Origin: Fistularia commersonii
Taxonomy: Eukaryota > Chordata > Actinopteri > Syngnathiformes > Fistulariidae
Direction of reading: 5' to 3'
Assembly (NCBI GenBank): GCA_037954325.1
Contig: JBBMNZ010000028.1
Coordinates: 10,089,501-10,153,500 of the forward strand
DNA length: 64,000 bases
In this document: positions 37,140 to 48,559 of the stretch, piece after piece
Layout of the letters: every line of letters begins with the position of its first letter
Position numbering within the stretch: position 1 is the stretch's first letter
Notes under the pieces: generated by a model
Database searches by the model: none
The model's input: only the letters and a program-made list of their open reading frames with translations
What the model was told of the DNA's origin: nothing
Made by a program: the position numbers and the translations under genes

Positions 37140-37425
37140 TCCCCCACAGAGGTCGCTGTTGAGGAGGGTCTTGAGGGGAGTGGTGGTCTAGTGGTGGTGA
37201 CCCCTGGGAACCATGGTAGGCCCTCCTTGCGCTCTGTCCAAGACCAGGGTCTGGATCTCCTTACCAATGGTGGATGAGGCCTATATTATCTGGGAACGCC
37301 TTAGGGTTCACCCAGTGAAGCTGAACCATGTGGCCAGGGAGAAGGAGGTCTGGCCCTCACTGCTCTGGCTTCTGCCCCCGCGACCAGACTCTGGATAAGC
37401 GATGGATGGATGGATTGATGGATAG
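37140..37425 (+). mobile_element. 3' end of a different non-LTR retrotransposon
   Basis: The plus strand encodes WERLRVHPVKLNHVAREKEV...LLPPRPDSG followed by a stop and a 'gatggatggatgg' tail, the familiar 3' end of an abundant teleost LINE (Rex1/L2-like; exact family uncertain). Its orientation is opposite to the RTE fragments either side, so it probably inserted into the RTE copy. Confidence 0.75.
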
Positions 37426-37759
37426 TTCGTAGTTATGGGGAGCAGAGAGAAACAGAGACAGAGACAGTCTACTTTTCTCCCAGCAGGACTCTGTTTATTA
37501 GTTATAGTGAGTCTCTTATGCAAAAGTTCAAACAATTCAGGCATTAAGAAGTATGATGTTGCCCACAAAACAGGTGTTGAAACTGATAAAAATGGGATGT
37601 GAGACAGTGACCGTTCAAGGCCGTTGCAAGACTGTGAGAGCATCAGCAGGGTTGTGTCTCATGGGAAAGAACTGGAAAAGTGCAGAAATGGGGGGATGTA
37701 TCAGAAGAGAAGTGGAAAAGTACAGGGACTCTCAGAAAATAGAATGGAAACAGAACTTT

Positions 37760-38650
37760 GACCTTATCCCCAAGTGCTTAAAACCCTCCACCTTCTTAAT
37801 CTCCACTCCCCATTCTTCATTTCTCTCAATGAAGAGCACAGCTGCACCTCTGAATTTTCATCCACCTGTTCCCTGCTCTCACGGCAGATTGTCACGGTGT
37901 CATCTGCACATATTGTTATCCAAGCAGATTCCTGTCTAACCTCATCTGTCAGCATGTCCATCACCACTGCAAACCAGAGGGGGTTCGGGGATGACCCCTG
38001 ATGCAGTCCCACTTCTACCATGAACCTCTCTGTCACACTGACAGAACTTCACCACTGTCTCACAACTCGCATACATGTCCTGCACCGATCTAACACGCTT
38101 CTCTGCCAATCCAGACTTCCTCGTACTTTACCATAGCTTCATTGTCACCAAATTCATCCCACAAACCACAATCCTTTGAGGTCTAACTACACTCTCTCCT
38201 ACCAGCACTTCGCTGTCATTGATCCCCTTTATATTACAGTGTCTTTACAAGATGTAGTCTACCTGCCTGCTCCTACCTCTCCTCAAATAAGTTACCCTAG
38301 GTTCCTGCCCCTTCTGGAAAAAAATATTCACTGCACCCATTTCTATCCTTTTTGCAAAGTCAACAACCAAAGTTAACAATCTGCACCAACCTGCACTTAA
38401 TTTTCTGAACTTGCTACCTTTCCATTTGGTCTCCTAGACACACAGTATATTCACCTTACTTCTCTGCATCATGTCAACCAGGTCTCTAGCTTTTCCTGTC
38501 ATCGGCCAAATACTCAAAGTCCTTACTCCCATTCCCAGACTCTTGTCTCTCCTCTCTGCTTCCAAACACACCTTCCACCTCTCCTTCTTTGACCCACAGT
38601 TGCCCAATTTTCACTGGTCCCCTGTAGCTTATCGGCACCAATGGCAGTCA
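37760..38650 (-). mobile_element. RTE/Rex3-like LINE, reverse-transcriptase portion, decayed
   Basis: The minus strand has GLHQGSSPNPLWFAVVMDML and then ITICADDTVTICRESREQV. This is the conserved reverse-transcriptase palm, with the catalytic (F/Y)ADD box altered to CADD. Frameshifts and stops are present, so the copy is dead. Confidence 0.85.
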
Positions 38651-38659
38651 TTGTTAACC

Positions 38660-39200
38660 TGAACCTGAACTGATCTGGCATGAGATTTGCAGGTTCGATT
38701 AGCATATTTGCAACCCTCTGCATTTATCCATGCTTAGTACAAGTTCAGAAAGATATTGGCCTTTGCATTTGTGCTATTTATTTCTTTATTTTTTTATTTA
38801 AGTCCTTCAGCTCTCCAGGTTCTCTTGGTTTTCTTTGCCCTCATTGAAGTGTCAAATTTAAACTAAGTTAAATGAGCAGTGTCTTCATTCATCTGGGAGG
38901 ATTTACTGCAGCTTTAAAAGGAGGATATCTAACCCTAACCCTATCCCGAAAGTTTGGATCAATGTTTTTTTTAACATGTCATTTGTTATCATATTAGAGT
39001 AGATAGGATTAGAAGAAATAAAGAATCCTAGAACATAATGCCCCCTCTGAATTTGAGCCTCCAGTCCACTGTGTGATTCTTTTGTTTCGAGTTTGTCATT
39101 TAATTAATAAGAACATTTTAAGGTGAAACTGACGCTATAAGTCTCGATTAGAGGAAGTGGAGCTTACGTAAAAATGAGGAACCACTTTCTGCTCCAACAC
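38660..39200. other. Intergenic upstream of grn, nothing recognised
   Basis: A/T-rich sequence without a supported gene or named repeat. Confidence 0.5.
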
Positions 39201-39743
39201 CTTTTTTTCATGTACTTCCTGAGAGGGAGGTGTCTCATAGACGGAACAAAAGAGATTGCACACATGAGATTGCAGCCTAGAACCACGCCATTCTTACAGC
39301 AAGAAGGTACGTTCCACCTCCTTTGGCTTGGAAATAAACGTTTTTGATTCTTAAAATATGGATCCTCCTGTGATTGATCAGACCAGCAGACATCGGTCTT
39401 AATATCTCTGCATGCAATCTCTGCATGTCATCGTCATCTATGAATTTTATTGTGAATAATCTATTTGCAAATTATTATGATCTGCTTGGATATTTGAGAA
39501 AATTTGGCATTCTTTTGTCCAAACGATGAGTTTAACCTGAATTTAAAAAAAAGAAAAAAAGGTAGAAGGAACTTGCAGGTTTAAGGTACCAGGAAGTACT
39601 TTTTATTAATTGATAATAGATTTTTTTTCGATAAAAAACTTCAGACCCAGACTGTGTTCAGTTAAAAATTTTTTCCTATCAGGTGATCTGCTGAGCGAAG
39701 AGGGAAATCAGCAGCTTTCACTTTCTGTCTCTGCGGCCTGAAC

Positions 39744-42700
39744 ATGTTCCTCTGGGCCGTAACCTGCTGGGCCCTGCTGGCGCTGCTTCGTGCTGATGAG
39801 GACCTGGAAAGACCAGGACGGGTAGGTCATCAGGTCGGCACCTGGGGTGTCAAAGACCCTGAACCTCACTACGATCAGTCTCTCCAGAAATAACTGCTGA
39901 TATTGCTCGGATATCAAATCATCCGCTGATTGGTGAGACGGTTTCCACCTCCCCTCTTTTGTCCCACCAGTCTTTCAGGATGATCCAGTCATTCATGGGG
40001 GAGAAAGACAGCTCCATCTGCCCCGATCGGTCTTTGTGCCCGGCTGAATATACCTGTCTGAGCACCTTCTCGGGATATAGCTGTTGCCCCCTGGCTCAGG
40101 TGAGCAGAGAAGCGAGCCCTTTAGGGGAAGTGGGAATAAATAACCTAATAATAATGCAACCCCATGCATTTACCCAGGGTTGGGATTGGCTCAAAAACAC
40201 ACTGGCTTGTGCCCTTCTGAGACTGCATTGAATACATCAATGAATTCATGTATTTAAATAATTCATCAGTCAACTGTTGAATTTTGTCGCTCACAGTTTA
40301 CATTACATTACATTACATTGCATTGCATTTAGCAGACGCTTTTATCCAAAGTGACTTACAATAGAGGACATAGGGACTGCAAATACACGATGCACAGGAA
40401 ATATACAGAACAGTAAGCTTGGGTTAGTGAGGTTTTTTTTTTTTTTTTTTTTTGGTCAAAACATACACAAACGTACACACACACACATACACACTGCATA
40501 GTCAAACTTGCTGCCTAACCTGATCTGGGGCATCAGCGCAGTAAAAAGTCCTGAAAGAGAACAGTTTTTACCTGTTTCTTGAAGGTTGAGATAGATGATG
40601 CTAGTCTTGTTTACCAGTTTATTGGTTAGAGTTGAACTGATTTTAAATCAAAGTGAAAAGTTTTGCATTAAGGATCAGCTTAGATTGTCAATAATGTGAT
40701 CAGCAGATGATCTGATAGCTGATCGGCTGCATTGGATGCATGAAAAGAAGTGAAACAGTGGTGTTGACGAATCAGGCGAGACATTTTCAAATGTGATCTT
40801 ATTCTGAAACTTCCCCTGTTTGGTCTTGTGACTCAGTGGGTAAAGGTAACTGAATTTCAATCATTTTTCACCAGAAAAAAAAGAAAACATTTATACAAAA
40901 CTTCTGATTCTGATCAGCTGCTGCTGCCTTGGGTTAGTGTGTTGTGACGGCCTGTCTTCCTGCCCCGCGCAGGGTGTCTCCTGCCCCGACGGGACCCACT
41001 GCTGTCCCGAGGGCCATCACTGCAGCGCAGACGGACGCTCCTGCATCCAGGAAGGTACGGCCACTTCCTCTTTGCCGCTTCACTCTCCTCAGCAGGGACA
41101 CGTTCTTTAACCCGGGGGTTTCCTCTGCAGAAAACGTGTCTGTGGTTCTGTGCGGGGACAAACAGACAGAGTGTCCGGACAAAACAACCTGCTGCCAGAC
41201 ACTGGACGGTGACTGGGGATGCTGTCCTATTGAAAAGGTACCCAGATGGGCAATCCCCAGTTTCCTAGTTTTGGTTCCAGTTCCTCTTTCAAGCGGCTTC
41301 ATATTCCAACGCTTATGCTTCAGAACCGCAGGGTTCTTCTCAACGGACACTTTCCAACCCATGGACTGAACACAGAAGGTTCACTGCAAACTCCATATTG
41401 TCTGTAGGGGTGAATGAGAGTGAACGTTTGGCCTAACTGGCAGCTGACCCTGTGGTTGACAGGTGATCGGTCATGCCGCGCTCACTTTATCGATCCGCCG
41501 AGGCCCGATGTTAGGTGACGCGGCTGTTGTTTTTCACCGTCCGAGCAGGCGATCTGCTGTGCCGACAAGATCCACTGCTGCCCCGAGGGAACCACGTGCG
41601 ACATAGATCACAGCAAATGCATCTCCCAGGCATCAGGGGAGGAGACGCCTGCGCGGATCAAGCTCCCGGGAAAGACGACGAGGAGGAGGACACCAGAGCG
41701 GGAGACGGAGAGAGGTCAGACTTGCGTTCGGCTTCCGCCAATGAACTTTGTGAATTTAAAGAAAAAGTTAAGCAGGAGGCCTGAGGTCAGGGGGTGGGGG
41801 TGGAAAAGGAGCTGTTTGTCGGTTAGAAAAAGGCCAGAGTTTCCACAGTTCCTCCTTCATGCGCAGTTTCAGTTGTGATTGGAACCTGCTCTGTTTTCGT
41901 ATGACAGCAAAACGATTTCAAAGAAAGTGGAGTCAGACCAGAAGTGCACACAGAGTCCACTAGCAACTACACAAAGCACTGCTTCATAGTATTCATTTGA
42001 TTTTGCAATGTTTTGTGAGTTTCCTGCAGCGGAAATTAAGTCCGCCATCCCTTGAGTGTTGCAACTGGTCCTTTTTTTGCTTCCAGATAAAATTGTGAAA
42101 TGCAACCAAACAGCTGCCTGTCAGGATAACTTCACCTGCTGTAGAAACGCAGAGCAAGGCTGGGGTTGCTGTCCCCTTCCACAGGTAACCCCCTCCCTCC
42201 TTCATGTCTCCCCCCCTTAGCTTCGACTCCAGAGTCTAACCTACAGGTGAATCTCTTTCAGGCTGTTTGCTGTGAAGGTGGTACTTTCTGCTGCCCAGCA
42301 GGTACAACGTGTGACCCGTCCTCCGAGAGCTGCATCGACACACACACCCTGCCCCCGATCCGGAGTGAAACCCCAATCCTCTGGGAAGGGGCAGCGGTGG
42401 GTGACATTCTTTGCGATTCCAGGCACAGTTGTCCTGACAGATATACCTGCTGCAAGGACAGCGCAGGAAACTGGGACTGCTGCCCTTTCACAAAGGTAAC
42501 CGCTCGCATCATGTGATCGTACAACCTTTTTCCAGGAATATACTCAGCCGAAGAAGGCGTTGGGTTGGGGTTCATCTCAACTCCTGTCTTATGATTCAGC
42601 TAGATTTTTCAAAAAACTAACTGGACCTTAAAAAAAAAAAAACAGGTTAATCTGCACTCAGATTATAATCCACCATCAGATTACTCAGTTACTCCGAGAA

Positions 42701-44405
42701 AACCAGATCCTCGACTCGCAGAGTGTAAATAAGGACGTAAACATGCAAATCGAAACGCCCAGAATGTAAATAAGACGGAACAAAAACATTCAAAATGTAA
42801 ACAAGCAGACCATAAACATGAATGTAAACATTGAGATTGTAAACAAGCAGATCATACATTTTCAGAATATAAACACGCAGAATGAGAACAAGTGTAATGT
42901 AAAGATGCAGAATGTAAGTAAACAAGCTGCCGATAATCCCAGGACTCCTCTACAAAGAGAGAAAAAAAACATCTATAATAATAATAATAATAATACATAC
43001 GATTTGTATAGCGCTTTTCAAGGTACACAAAGACGCTTTACAAGTTGACGACAAAAAACATAGAACAAACCCATAGTTAATGGGAAGAGCTGTAGGTGTT
43101 GTAGGTGGTTTGGAATAGGTGGGTCTTGAGGTTCTAGATAGTGTGTATAATTCCCCCCAGGAGGGGCTCACTGAGCAGACACCCTGTTAACAGCCCCCGA
43201 TCTTGTGTTTTCTTGTCATCTGTCCAAAGGCGGTTTGTTGTGATGACGGCCAACACTGCTGTCCAGAAGACACCATCTGCGACCTGACCACCTTGTACTG
43301 TAAAAGCCCCTCAGGCTCAACAGCAATGAAAAAGAAGAGACCCGCCGTAGCGGCCGGAGCCTTGACCCTCATCACTGAGCGGGCCGAGGATCGAGAGGAT
43401 GAAGGGCGAGTCCGGTGCGACACCTGCAACGTCTGCCCTCAGGACAAGACCTGCTGTTTGAATCCCTCTACAGAATTTTGGAATTGCTGCTCGCTGCAGG
43501 GGGTGAGCACACGCGTACACAAACACTCTCCGGCTCCACCTGGATCCCGATGGTTAATCCTGCGGAGGGTTTATTTTGTTAATTTTTATTGAACTCATCT
43601 CAGTAATACTAATGTTATGATGGGTTAGGATTGTTCTGATCTTCTAGTACCTTCATTTTTTGTGCTCCACCAAATGGGCATTATGTTTCTCTGGCTCCTC
43701 TGCAGCCCGGTAAAGACAACTACTGCCCCCAGGGCAGCGACTGTTCCTCTGCAAGAGACGTCTGCGCGCCGGCCGCGGCGCTAAGAATGGCGAACATGCC
43801 CGATGGGCCTTTGCTTCGGTACCTTCCGACGGAGCGCGAAACCATCCAATGTGAAGACAAGTCCACCTGCAAGGACGGGGAGACCTGCTGCAAGACCTCC
43901 GTCACGGAGTGGGGGTGCTGTCCCGTCCCAAATGTAGGAATACACTCAAAACCCAAATACTTAAAAGACTAGTACACCTGAACGTCACAAAATCCTCAAT
44001 TGATACCAGAGAAGGGGATGGTTCTTTCTCTGCAGCCTTCTTTAAAATTATTGTTTCTTCATGTCATACTCTTATGCAGTATTACATAAGTACTGCTCAG
44101 TAATACCAATATTATAATCGGTCCTGAAATATTTTTCTTTAGAGATACATCATTACGCGTTCACTGGTATCTGAACACTTCAGTTTCCCTACTGGAGTCG
44201 ATATATCCGGGTAAATCAGTAAACTGCCGGTGCTCCTGCTGGTATTTCAATTTTGTGTTTTGCTCCTCAGGCTGTGTGCTGCAGCGACATGAAGCACTGC
44301 TGCTTCAGCGGCTACATCTGCGTCGATGGCGGCTGCCGCCAGAGTCGCGGGCCCCTCCGCCACCGCTGGCATTCGCTCTACACCAGCAGGAGGGAATACC
44401 TGTGA
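39744..44405 (+). CDS. grn: Progranulin, complete, six granulin modules
   Basis: Coding exons are 39744-39821, 39971-40099, 40973-41054, 41131-41237, 41549-41714, 42087-42184, 42262-42495, 43230-43502, 43706-43933 and 44271-44405. They total 1530 nt (509 residues plus stop) and are phase-consistent. A non-coding first exon probably ends at 39306 (AAG|GTACGT). A signal peptide (MFLWAVTCWALLALLRA) precedes six modules, each split by an intron between its two halves, as in vertebrate GRN. Modules 2-4 and 6 show the paired-Cys pattern (for example CCADKIHCCPEGTTC). Module 1 has single Cys where pairs are usual (YTC, VSC), as in mammalian granulin 1. Module 5 lacks several cysteines. The protein is secreted and lysosomal, a growth factor whose cleaved granulins support lysosome function. 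The CDS ends HRWHSLYTSRREYL. Whether this is the fish a or b gene is not certain. Confidence 0.96.
40285..40460. repeat. Teleost dispersed repeat in a grn intron, with poly-T
   Basis: It contains the very common fish word TTTAGCAGACGCTTTTATCC followed by 'aaagtgacttacaata', preceded by a (CATTA)n run and followed by a T20-type tract near 40433-40453. The class is uncertain (SINE or LINE tail). Confidence 0.75.
42700..42930. repeat. Degenerate minisatellite in a grn intron (CAGAATGTAAACAAGCAGA-like)
   Basis: About 12 imperfect head-to-tail copies of a 16-22 bp unit built on 'aatgtaaaca(a/t)gcag'. Confidence 0.75.
42960..43140. repeat. Dispersed fish repeat with (TAA)n in a grn intron
   Basis: (ATA)n at about 42974-42996 is followed by 'tttgtatagcgcttttcaag' and 'acgctttacaag', words typical of an abundant teleost repeat. 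The class cannot be named with confidence. Confidence 0.65.
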
Positions 44406-44848
44406 AATATGACGCTCCTGCACTGCTGTCTTTCTCCCCACATGGATTAACTTAGCGGGATGGATGACATATTATGCTTGTTTTGGAAGCCGGTGGCTAA
44501 CGCTGTTGGGAAGCTGTTGAAAGTACAATTTGTGATGTTCTGATGAATGCTTCCGACTACACCGATTGGTGCTTGAAAGCTGTACTGTACTTCTAGAGCA
44601 AGGTTGAAACACACAGGGGGGTTCTTTATATACTTTTTTACTTTTTATACTGCTGCAGAATTGAGGCACGGTCGAGGCTTTGTGACAGTCTCCTGCTGGG
44701 CGATGGAAGAGCTGAATTAGCTGAAGAGCTTGATTTAACCCATCTGGATTCTTCTCCTTTCTGTCTTTCGTGAATCTTCATTAAGTGCATTTGTTTTGTT
44801 CCCTTCTTGATTAACTGGTTACTAAAACCAAATGAGGCATTTCAAACT

Positions 44849-44854
44849 AATAAA
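44849..44854 (+). other. grn polyadenylation signal (AATAAA)
   Basis: The first AATAAA downstream of the grn stop, implying a 3'UTR of about 460 nt. Confidence 0.7.
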
Positions 44855-45204
44855 CCAAATAATTTGACATTACAAGAAGTTGCATGTCGTCCCATCGGGG
44901 TTTTTTTGAACAGGAGTGAGTGAGGTTTCAAAAATGGTCTCATTGAACAAAAAGGTTAAATTAGTGGATGTTGCCATCAAGTTGTGCCATTGCATTTCTA
45001 GATCTCATCAAGAGCAACCAGGAGCAACCAACCATCTCACCATGAAAATAATGAGCTAAATGAATAAAAATGAACACATAAAAGTGTCACAACAACCAAA
45101 CTTATTATGCTCCATAGTAAACATGGAGCGCATCCTTTGAGGGGAATCGGCCGACGGATGAAATACTACAGGGGGGTCTTTGGGGGCTGGTGGTGACGTC
45201 ACAG

Positions 45205-45325
45205 CTGGAGGAGCTCACTGTATTCCATCCATCTTCTGCTGCTCATCCTGCACTCAGGGTCACCTATTCTTGAACCAGGGTGACGTCAGGCAGAAGCGCT
45301 ACCGACTGCGCTGCCTCTCACTGTA
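45205..45325 (+). repeat. Short dispersed-repeat remnant
   Basis: It contains 'ccatccatcttctgctgctc' and 'gcgctaccgactgcgctgcc', degenerate versions of common teleost LINE/SINE tail words. It is small and decayed. Confidence 0.5.
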
Positions 45326-45621
45326 TTATTGTTCAAACCTAAACAAAATCAAGATGCTGCCAGTCGCCTTCTGAACTGTCGGTGAATGGATTTTTGAGGA
45401 TGCTGTGATGTCACATGGCGCCCGCATATGACTGTGAGGTAACACAGGGGAGGCAAAAATGACATCAGTCGAACGCGGTCACTTTAAAAGGAATCTGGCA
45501 AAGCGGAGAATTGGCGGCCAACCGCCGGTCAACCGCGCAGGGACGGCGAGCCGGCGGTGACCACGTCCTCGGACCCGCCCCGTCACAAAGCGGTGAACGT
45601 TCAATGGTTCTGTGAGGCAAT

Positions 45622-46053
45622 ATGCCCAAAAACAAAGGCAAGGGAGGAAAGAACTGGCGTCGCGGGAAGAACGAAAACGAAACAGAAAAGCGGGAGCTGG
45701 TGTTCAAAGAAGACGGGCAGGAGTACGCCCAGGTGACTAAGATGTTGGGGAATGGGCGTCTGGAGGCCATGTGCCTCGACGGGAACAAGAGGCTTTGCCA
45801 CATCCGGGGAAAACTCCGGAAAAAGGTTTGGATAAACACGTCGGACATCATCCTGGTCGGACTGAGGGATTACCAGGACAACAAGGCCGACGTCATTCTC
45901 AAGTACAACTCGGACGAGGCTCGCAGTCTGAAGGCCTACGGGGAGCTACCCGATCACACCATTATCAACGAGGCGGAGGTCTTCAGCCCCGGGGACGACG
46001 AGGACATCCAGTTTGATGACATTGGAAACAACGAGGACATTGATGAGATCTGA
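45622..46053 (+). CDS. Translation initiation factor eIF1A, intact intronless copy (retrogene)
   Basis: 143 residues, start MPKNKGKGGKNWRRGKN. eIF1A binds the 40S A site and works with eIF1 in scanning and start-codon choice. Visible are the basic N-terminal tail (1-20), the OB-fold core (VTKMLGNGRLEAMCLDGNK; CHIRGKLRKKVWINTSDIIL) and an acidic C-terminal tail ending DIDEI, the position of the DIDDI motif that contacts eIF5B. Full length without stops or introns, whereas vertebrate EIF1AX has several introns, so this is a retroposed but intact copy. Differences from the usual sequence include Trp at residue 12 (normally Arg) in the functionally sensitive N-terminal tail, and Leu for Phe in AMC(F/L)DG. 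The intact frame argues for function. No poly-A tail or target-site duplication was traced. Confidence 0.93.
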   Translation: MPKNKGKGGKNWRRGKNENETEKRELVFKEDGQEYAQVTKMLGNGRLEAMCLDGNKRLCHIRGKLRKKVWINTSDIILVGLRDYQDNKADVILKYNSDEARSLKAYGELPDHTIINEAEVFSPGDDEDIQFDDIGNNEDIDEI

Positions 46054-47600
46054 AACCCTGATATTGGACAAAGGGGGTTGTGATTTCACTCTGACTTTTT
46101 GGATTGGGAGGATTTTTCCCGAGTCAATATTCTCCTGTTGTGATTTGCATGAGTAAACCTAGTCTGGACAACGTACTTTCAAATGGGTGGGGCGACATTT
46201 GTACTCTGGGATTTTTGTGAAACCAAATGCATATTCTATGCCATTTTTGTGCTGCCTTCCTATTCCCTCTTGGCAATCAGAAATGAGACGATCGTGGGGT
46301 TCTACCTCCATATTGGGGTCTTGGGTCCGAGGGGGGTCCCTGGCTTAGGGCACAGCATGATAAGGTTCAAAAAAATGGCAAAATAGAACCAAACTATTGA
46401 AGAAAATTGGCCATGACTAGGATTATAAAGTTGGACTGTAACCTGCCATCGCTTTGAAGGCTCATGGTTTTTCTTCCATCTCTACTGCTTCCCATTGGAT
46501 GATTGGTCCCTTGGCACTCTGTGCTGATGTATAATACATACACAGACCTTGACAGGACCATTGTGAAATAACGTTGATATTATTTTGTATTAACAGCAGC
46601 TTCGGGTTTTGATTTAAGAAACAAGGAAACAAAAATGGCTGAAGCGTCCGCTAAACAAAACGTATTACAGTAAGGCGTGGCTTTTTATTGATCCATCCCC
46701 AACATCTAAAAGCAGCTGGTTATGAAGGCAACCTGGCGTCCATGCTGAGCAACACCTTCACAGGTCCACCAAGGCAGGTCACAGGACCATGATGTCGTAC
46801 CCAGATCGGTCGGGCTTCCTGAATCCGTTGACAGCTCAGGTTTACTGCACAGTCACTGAAGTGAATTAGTCATAGGGTGGGTTTAAAAGCACAAAAAGCT
46901 TGAAACTGAAGCCGAGGCTGCTTCCTGATGACCAATCAGCACTATACCTCATCACCACCAAGTCTGCAGGACCTCTGACCTCATTTTGATAAACACCTGC
47001 TTGATCTTCCCTGTCGGTGTGAATAAATGGTTCCAATGGATATGGAGAAACAGAAATAAAGAACTACCCAACATAGAATATCTTCACCCCTCTCACCAAA
47101 CTGACACGAGGGAAATGAAAACTTGATGATAGACATTTTGGATGGAGGAACTACAGGAACTATTGTGCTGAAGATGAGACAGATATACAGAATTCCTTGG
47201 CGGGGTGTGGGTCTTTCATCATAGTATCGAAGATATTCTTGTGAAAACACTACACACTAATAATTCTGTTGCAAAAATAGTTTCTCATCACCAAAAACTA
47301 AGGAAAGCAGAATGAGGAATAATGAGGAATCCTCCAGTGACTTTAAGATCAGAATAAAACTAGACATGAAACAACTGGGCTGAAATCACTTGTCTCAATT
47401 TATAGGAGGTAAAAGGTTGAAGGCATTGAGGTTGTTTTTGCAAACAGAAAATGGAGAAAAGGGGAGATGAGACCAGTTCTATCCTGGACTCCAGTGGGTT
47501 TTTACTGCCTCTGCAGCTTGTCTTGTTCATGGAGTGGGACTGGCCAAAGTGTCCACAGCGACCTTTCTATTCTGACCCCTTCCCCTTGTCATCAGCACAC
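46054..47600. other. Intergenic after eIF1A, no gene seen
   Basis: Possible 3'UTR of the eIF1A copy, then A/T-rich sequence. One minus-strand open frame (46981-47250) has no recognisable features and is not supported. Confidence 0.5.
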
Positions 47601-47625
47601 ACACCAACTTAAAGAATTCCTTTGC

Positions 47626-47631
47626 TTTATT
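47626..47631 (-). other. Polyadenylation signal of the ODAD1-like gene
   Basis: AATAAA on the minus strand about 50 bases past the stop codon at 47679. Confidence 0.6.
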
Positions 47632-47678
47632 AGAAAAATAATTGCACAGTAGAAAGAAAAAAATGTCCTCTCTACATT

Positions 47679-48347
47679 TTACGTCTTCGCTAATTTTTTA
47701 TAAGTGTTACACGGACCGAGAACTCGGTCCAGTTCAATCATCTCCTCTTTGAACTTGGCAAGGTCCTCTGCAGCCTTCTCCTTCATCATGCTCAACTTGA
47801 ACTCAGCTTCCACCTTGGCATCGTGGGCGGCGTTGGACAGATTGGTGATTTCCCCGATATTCTTTCGGATCTCCTGGTGTTCCTTCACCAGCTTGCTGTG
47901 CAGCTGCTGCAGTCGGTCCAGCTCTTTGTGAAAACTCTGCAGTTCCTCCCTCAGCTGTCTGTTTTTGGCCATCTGTATGTTGAATCTGGTCGAGGCTATG
48001 TCCAGTTTGTTTTCCAGGGTGTATATGGTATTCTGTTTCCGCTGCGCTTCAGGCATTTGCGTTTTGCAAGGTTTCATCCTCACCCTCTTTGCCTCAGCCA
48101 GTTTAAGATGCATGTTTGAGATCTCCTTTTCAAGCTGTTTCTGCTGCTGCTTCTCCTTTTCCAACTCCTCCTCTAGTATGTCCTTGTGCTCCAAAAGTGC
48201 ATGAAGGATCCTTGCGTCCTCTCTGTCCTGCTTTTGGCGGGACATGCACTTCAGGTTACGCTGCAGCTCTTCCTGTTCCTTCCGAAGCTTGTTTATCTCC
48301 TGCTGCTGTTTGTGAATGGTCTTCCGAGCCTGCCTGACCCCTTCCAT
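47679..48347 (-). CDS. ODAD1/CCDC63-like coiled-coil protein, short single-exon gene
   Basis: The first ATG is at 48347 (MEGVRQARKTIHKQ). An in-frame extension upstream has no ATG. The product is 222 residues, almost entirely charged heptad-like coiled coil. The segment NTIYTLENKLDIASTRFNIQ, then NRQLREEL, and later KAAEDLAKFKEEMIELDR line up with the ODA1-type coiled coil of ODAD1 (CCDC114)/CCDC63, which form the complex docking outer dynein arms to axonemal doublets. Family members are roughly 550-670 residues, so this is about the N-terminal 40% only, with no introns. The frame is intact with a nearby poly-A signal and a plausible promoter, so it may be a functional short retrogene. It could also be a decaying retrocopy with a divergent end (GPCNTYKKLAKT). 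Confidence 0.75.
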   Translation of the reverse strand: MEGVRQARKTIHKQQQEINKLRKEQEELQRNLKCMSRQKQDREDARILHALLEHKDILEEELEKEKQQQKQLEKEISNMHLKLAEAKRVRMKPCKTQMPEAQRKQNTIYTLENKLDIASTRFNIQMAKNRQLREELQSFHKELDRLQQLHSKLVKEHQEIRKNIGEITNLSNAAHDAKVEAEFKLSMMKEKAAEDLAKFKEEMIELDRVLGPCNTYKKLAKT

Positions 48348-48439
48348 GCTCCGGTTTCGGTTTTGGTTCACCGAGTGCAGAAATCAGCGTTTGCAGAGTC
48401 AAGGTTGCGAAGTTCAAGTGTTTCGTCAGGTCTTACGGC

Positions 48440-48485
48440 GGTTAGCAACCGTCGACTTGCATCACCGCCGGCCCTCATTGGCTAA
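48440..48485 (-). promoter_or_regulatory. Possible RFX half-site and CCAAT box upstream of the ODAD1-like gene
   Basis: Reading the minus strand, AGCCAAT (near 48476-48482) and then GGTTGCTAACC (48440-48450) lie about 95-135 bases before the ATG. GGTTGCTA resembles half of the X-box bound by RFX factors, which drive ciliary genes. This is a motif match only. Confidence 0.35.
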
Positions 48486-48559
48486 GTACGCGCTTTGTCA
48501 CCCTTTTACAACCTTGCAAGGTGACGGTACATTCCGAGCCTTACTAGACAACATGACCA

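Noticed and set aside
46981..47250. Minus-strand 89-codon frame
   Set aside because: No recognisable domain, start context or neighbouring exon; consistent with chance in A/T-rich sequence.
48348..48371. Extension of the ODAD1-like frame upstream of 48347
   Set aside because: The codon at 48371 is GTG, not ATG; the first true ATG is 48347.
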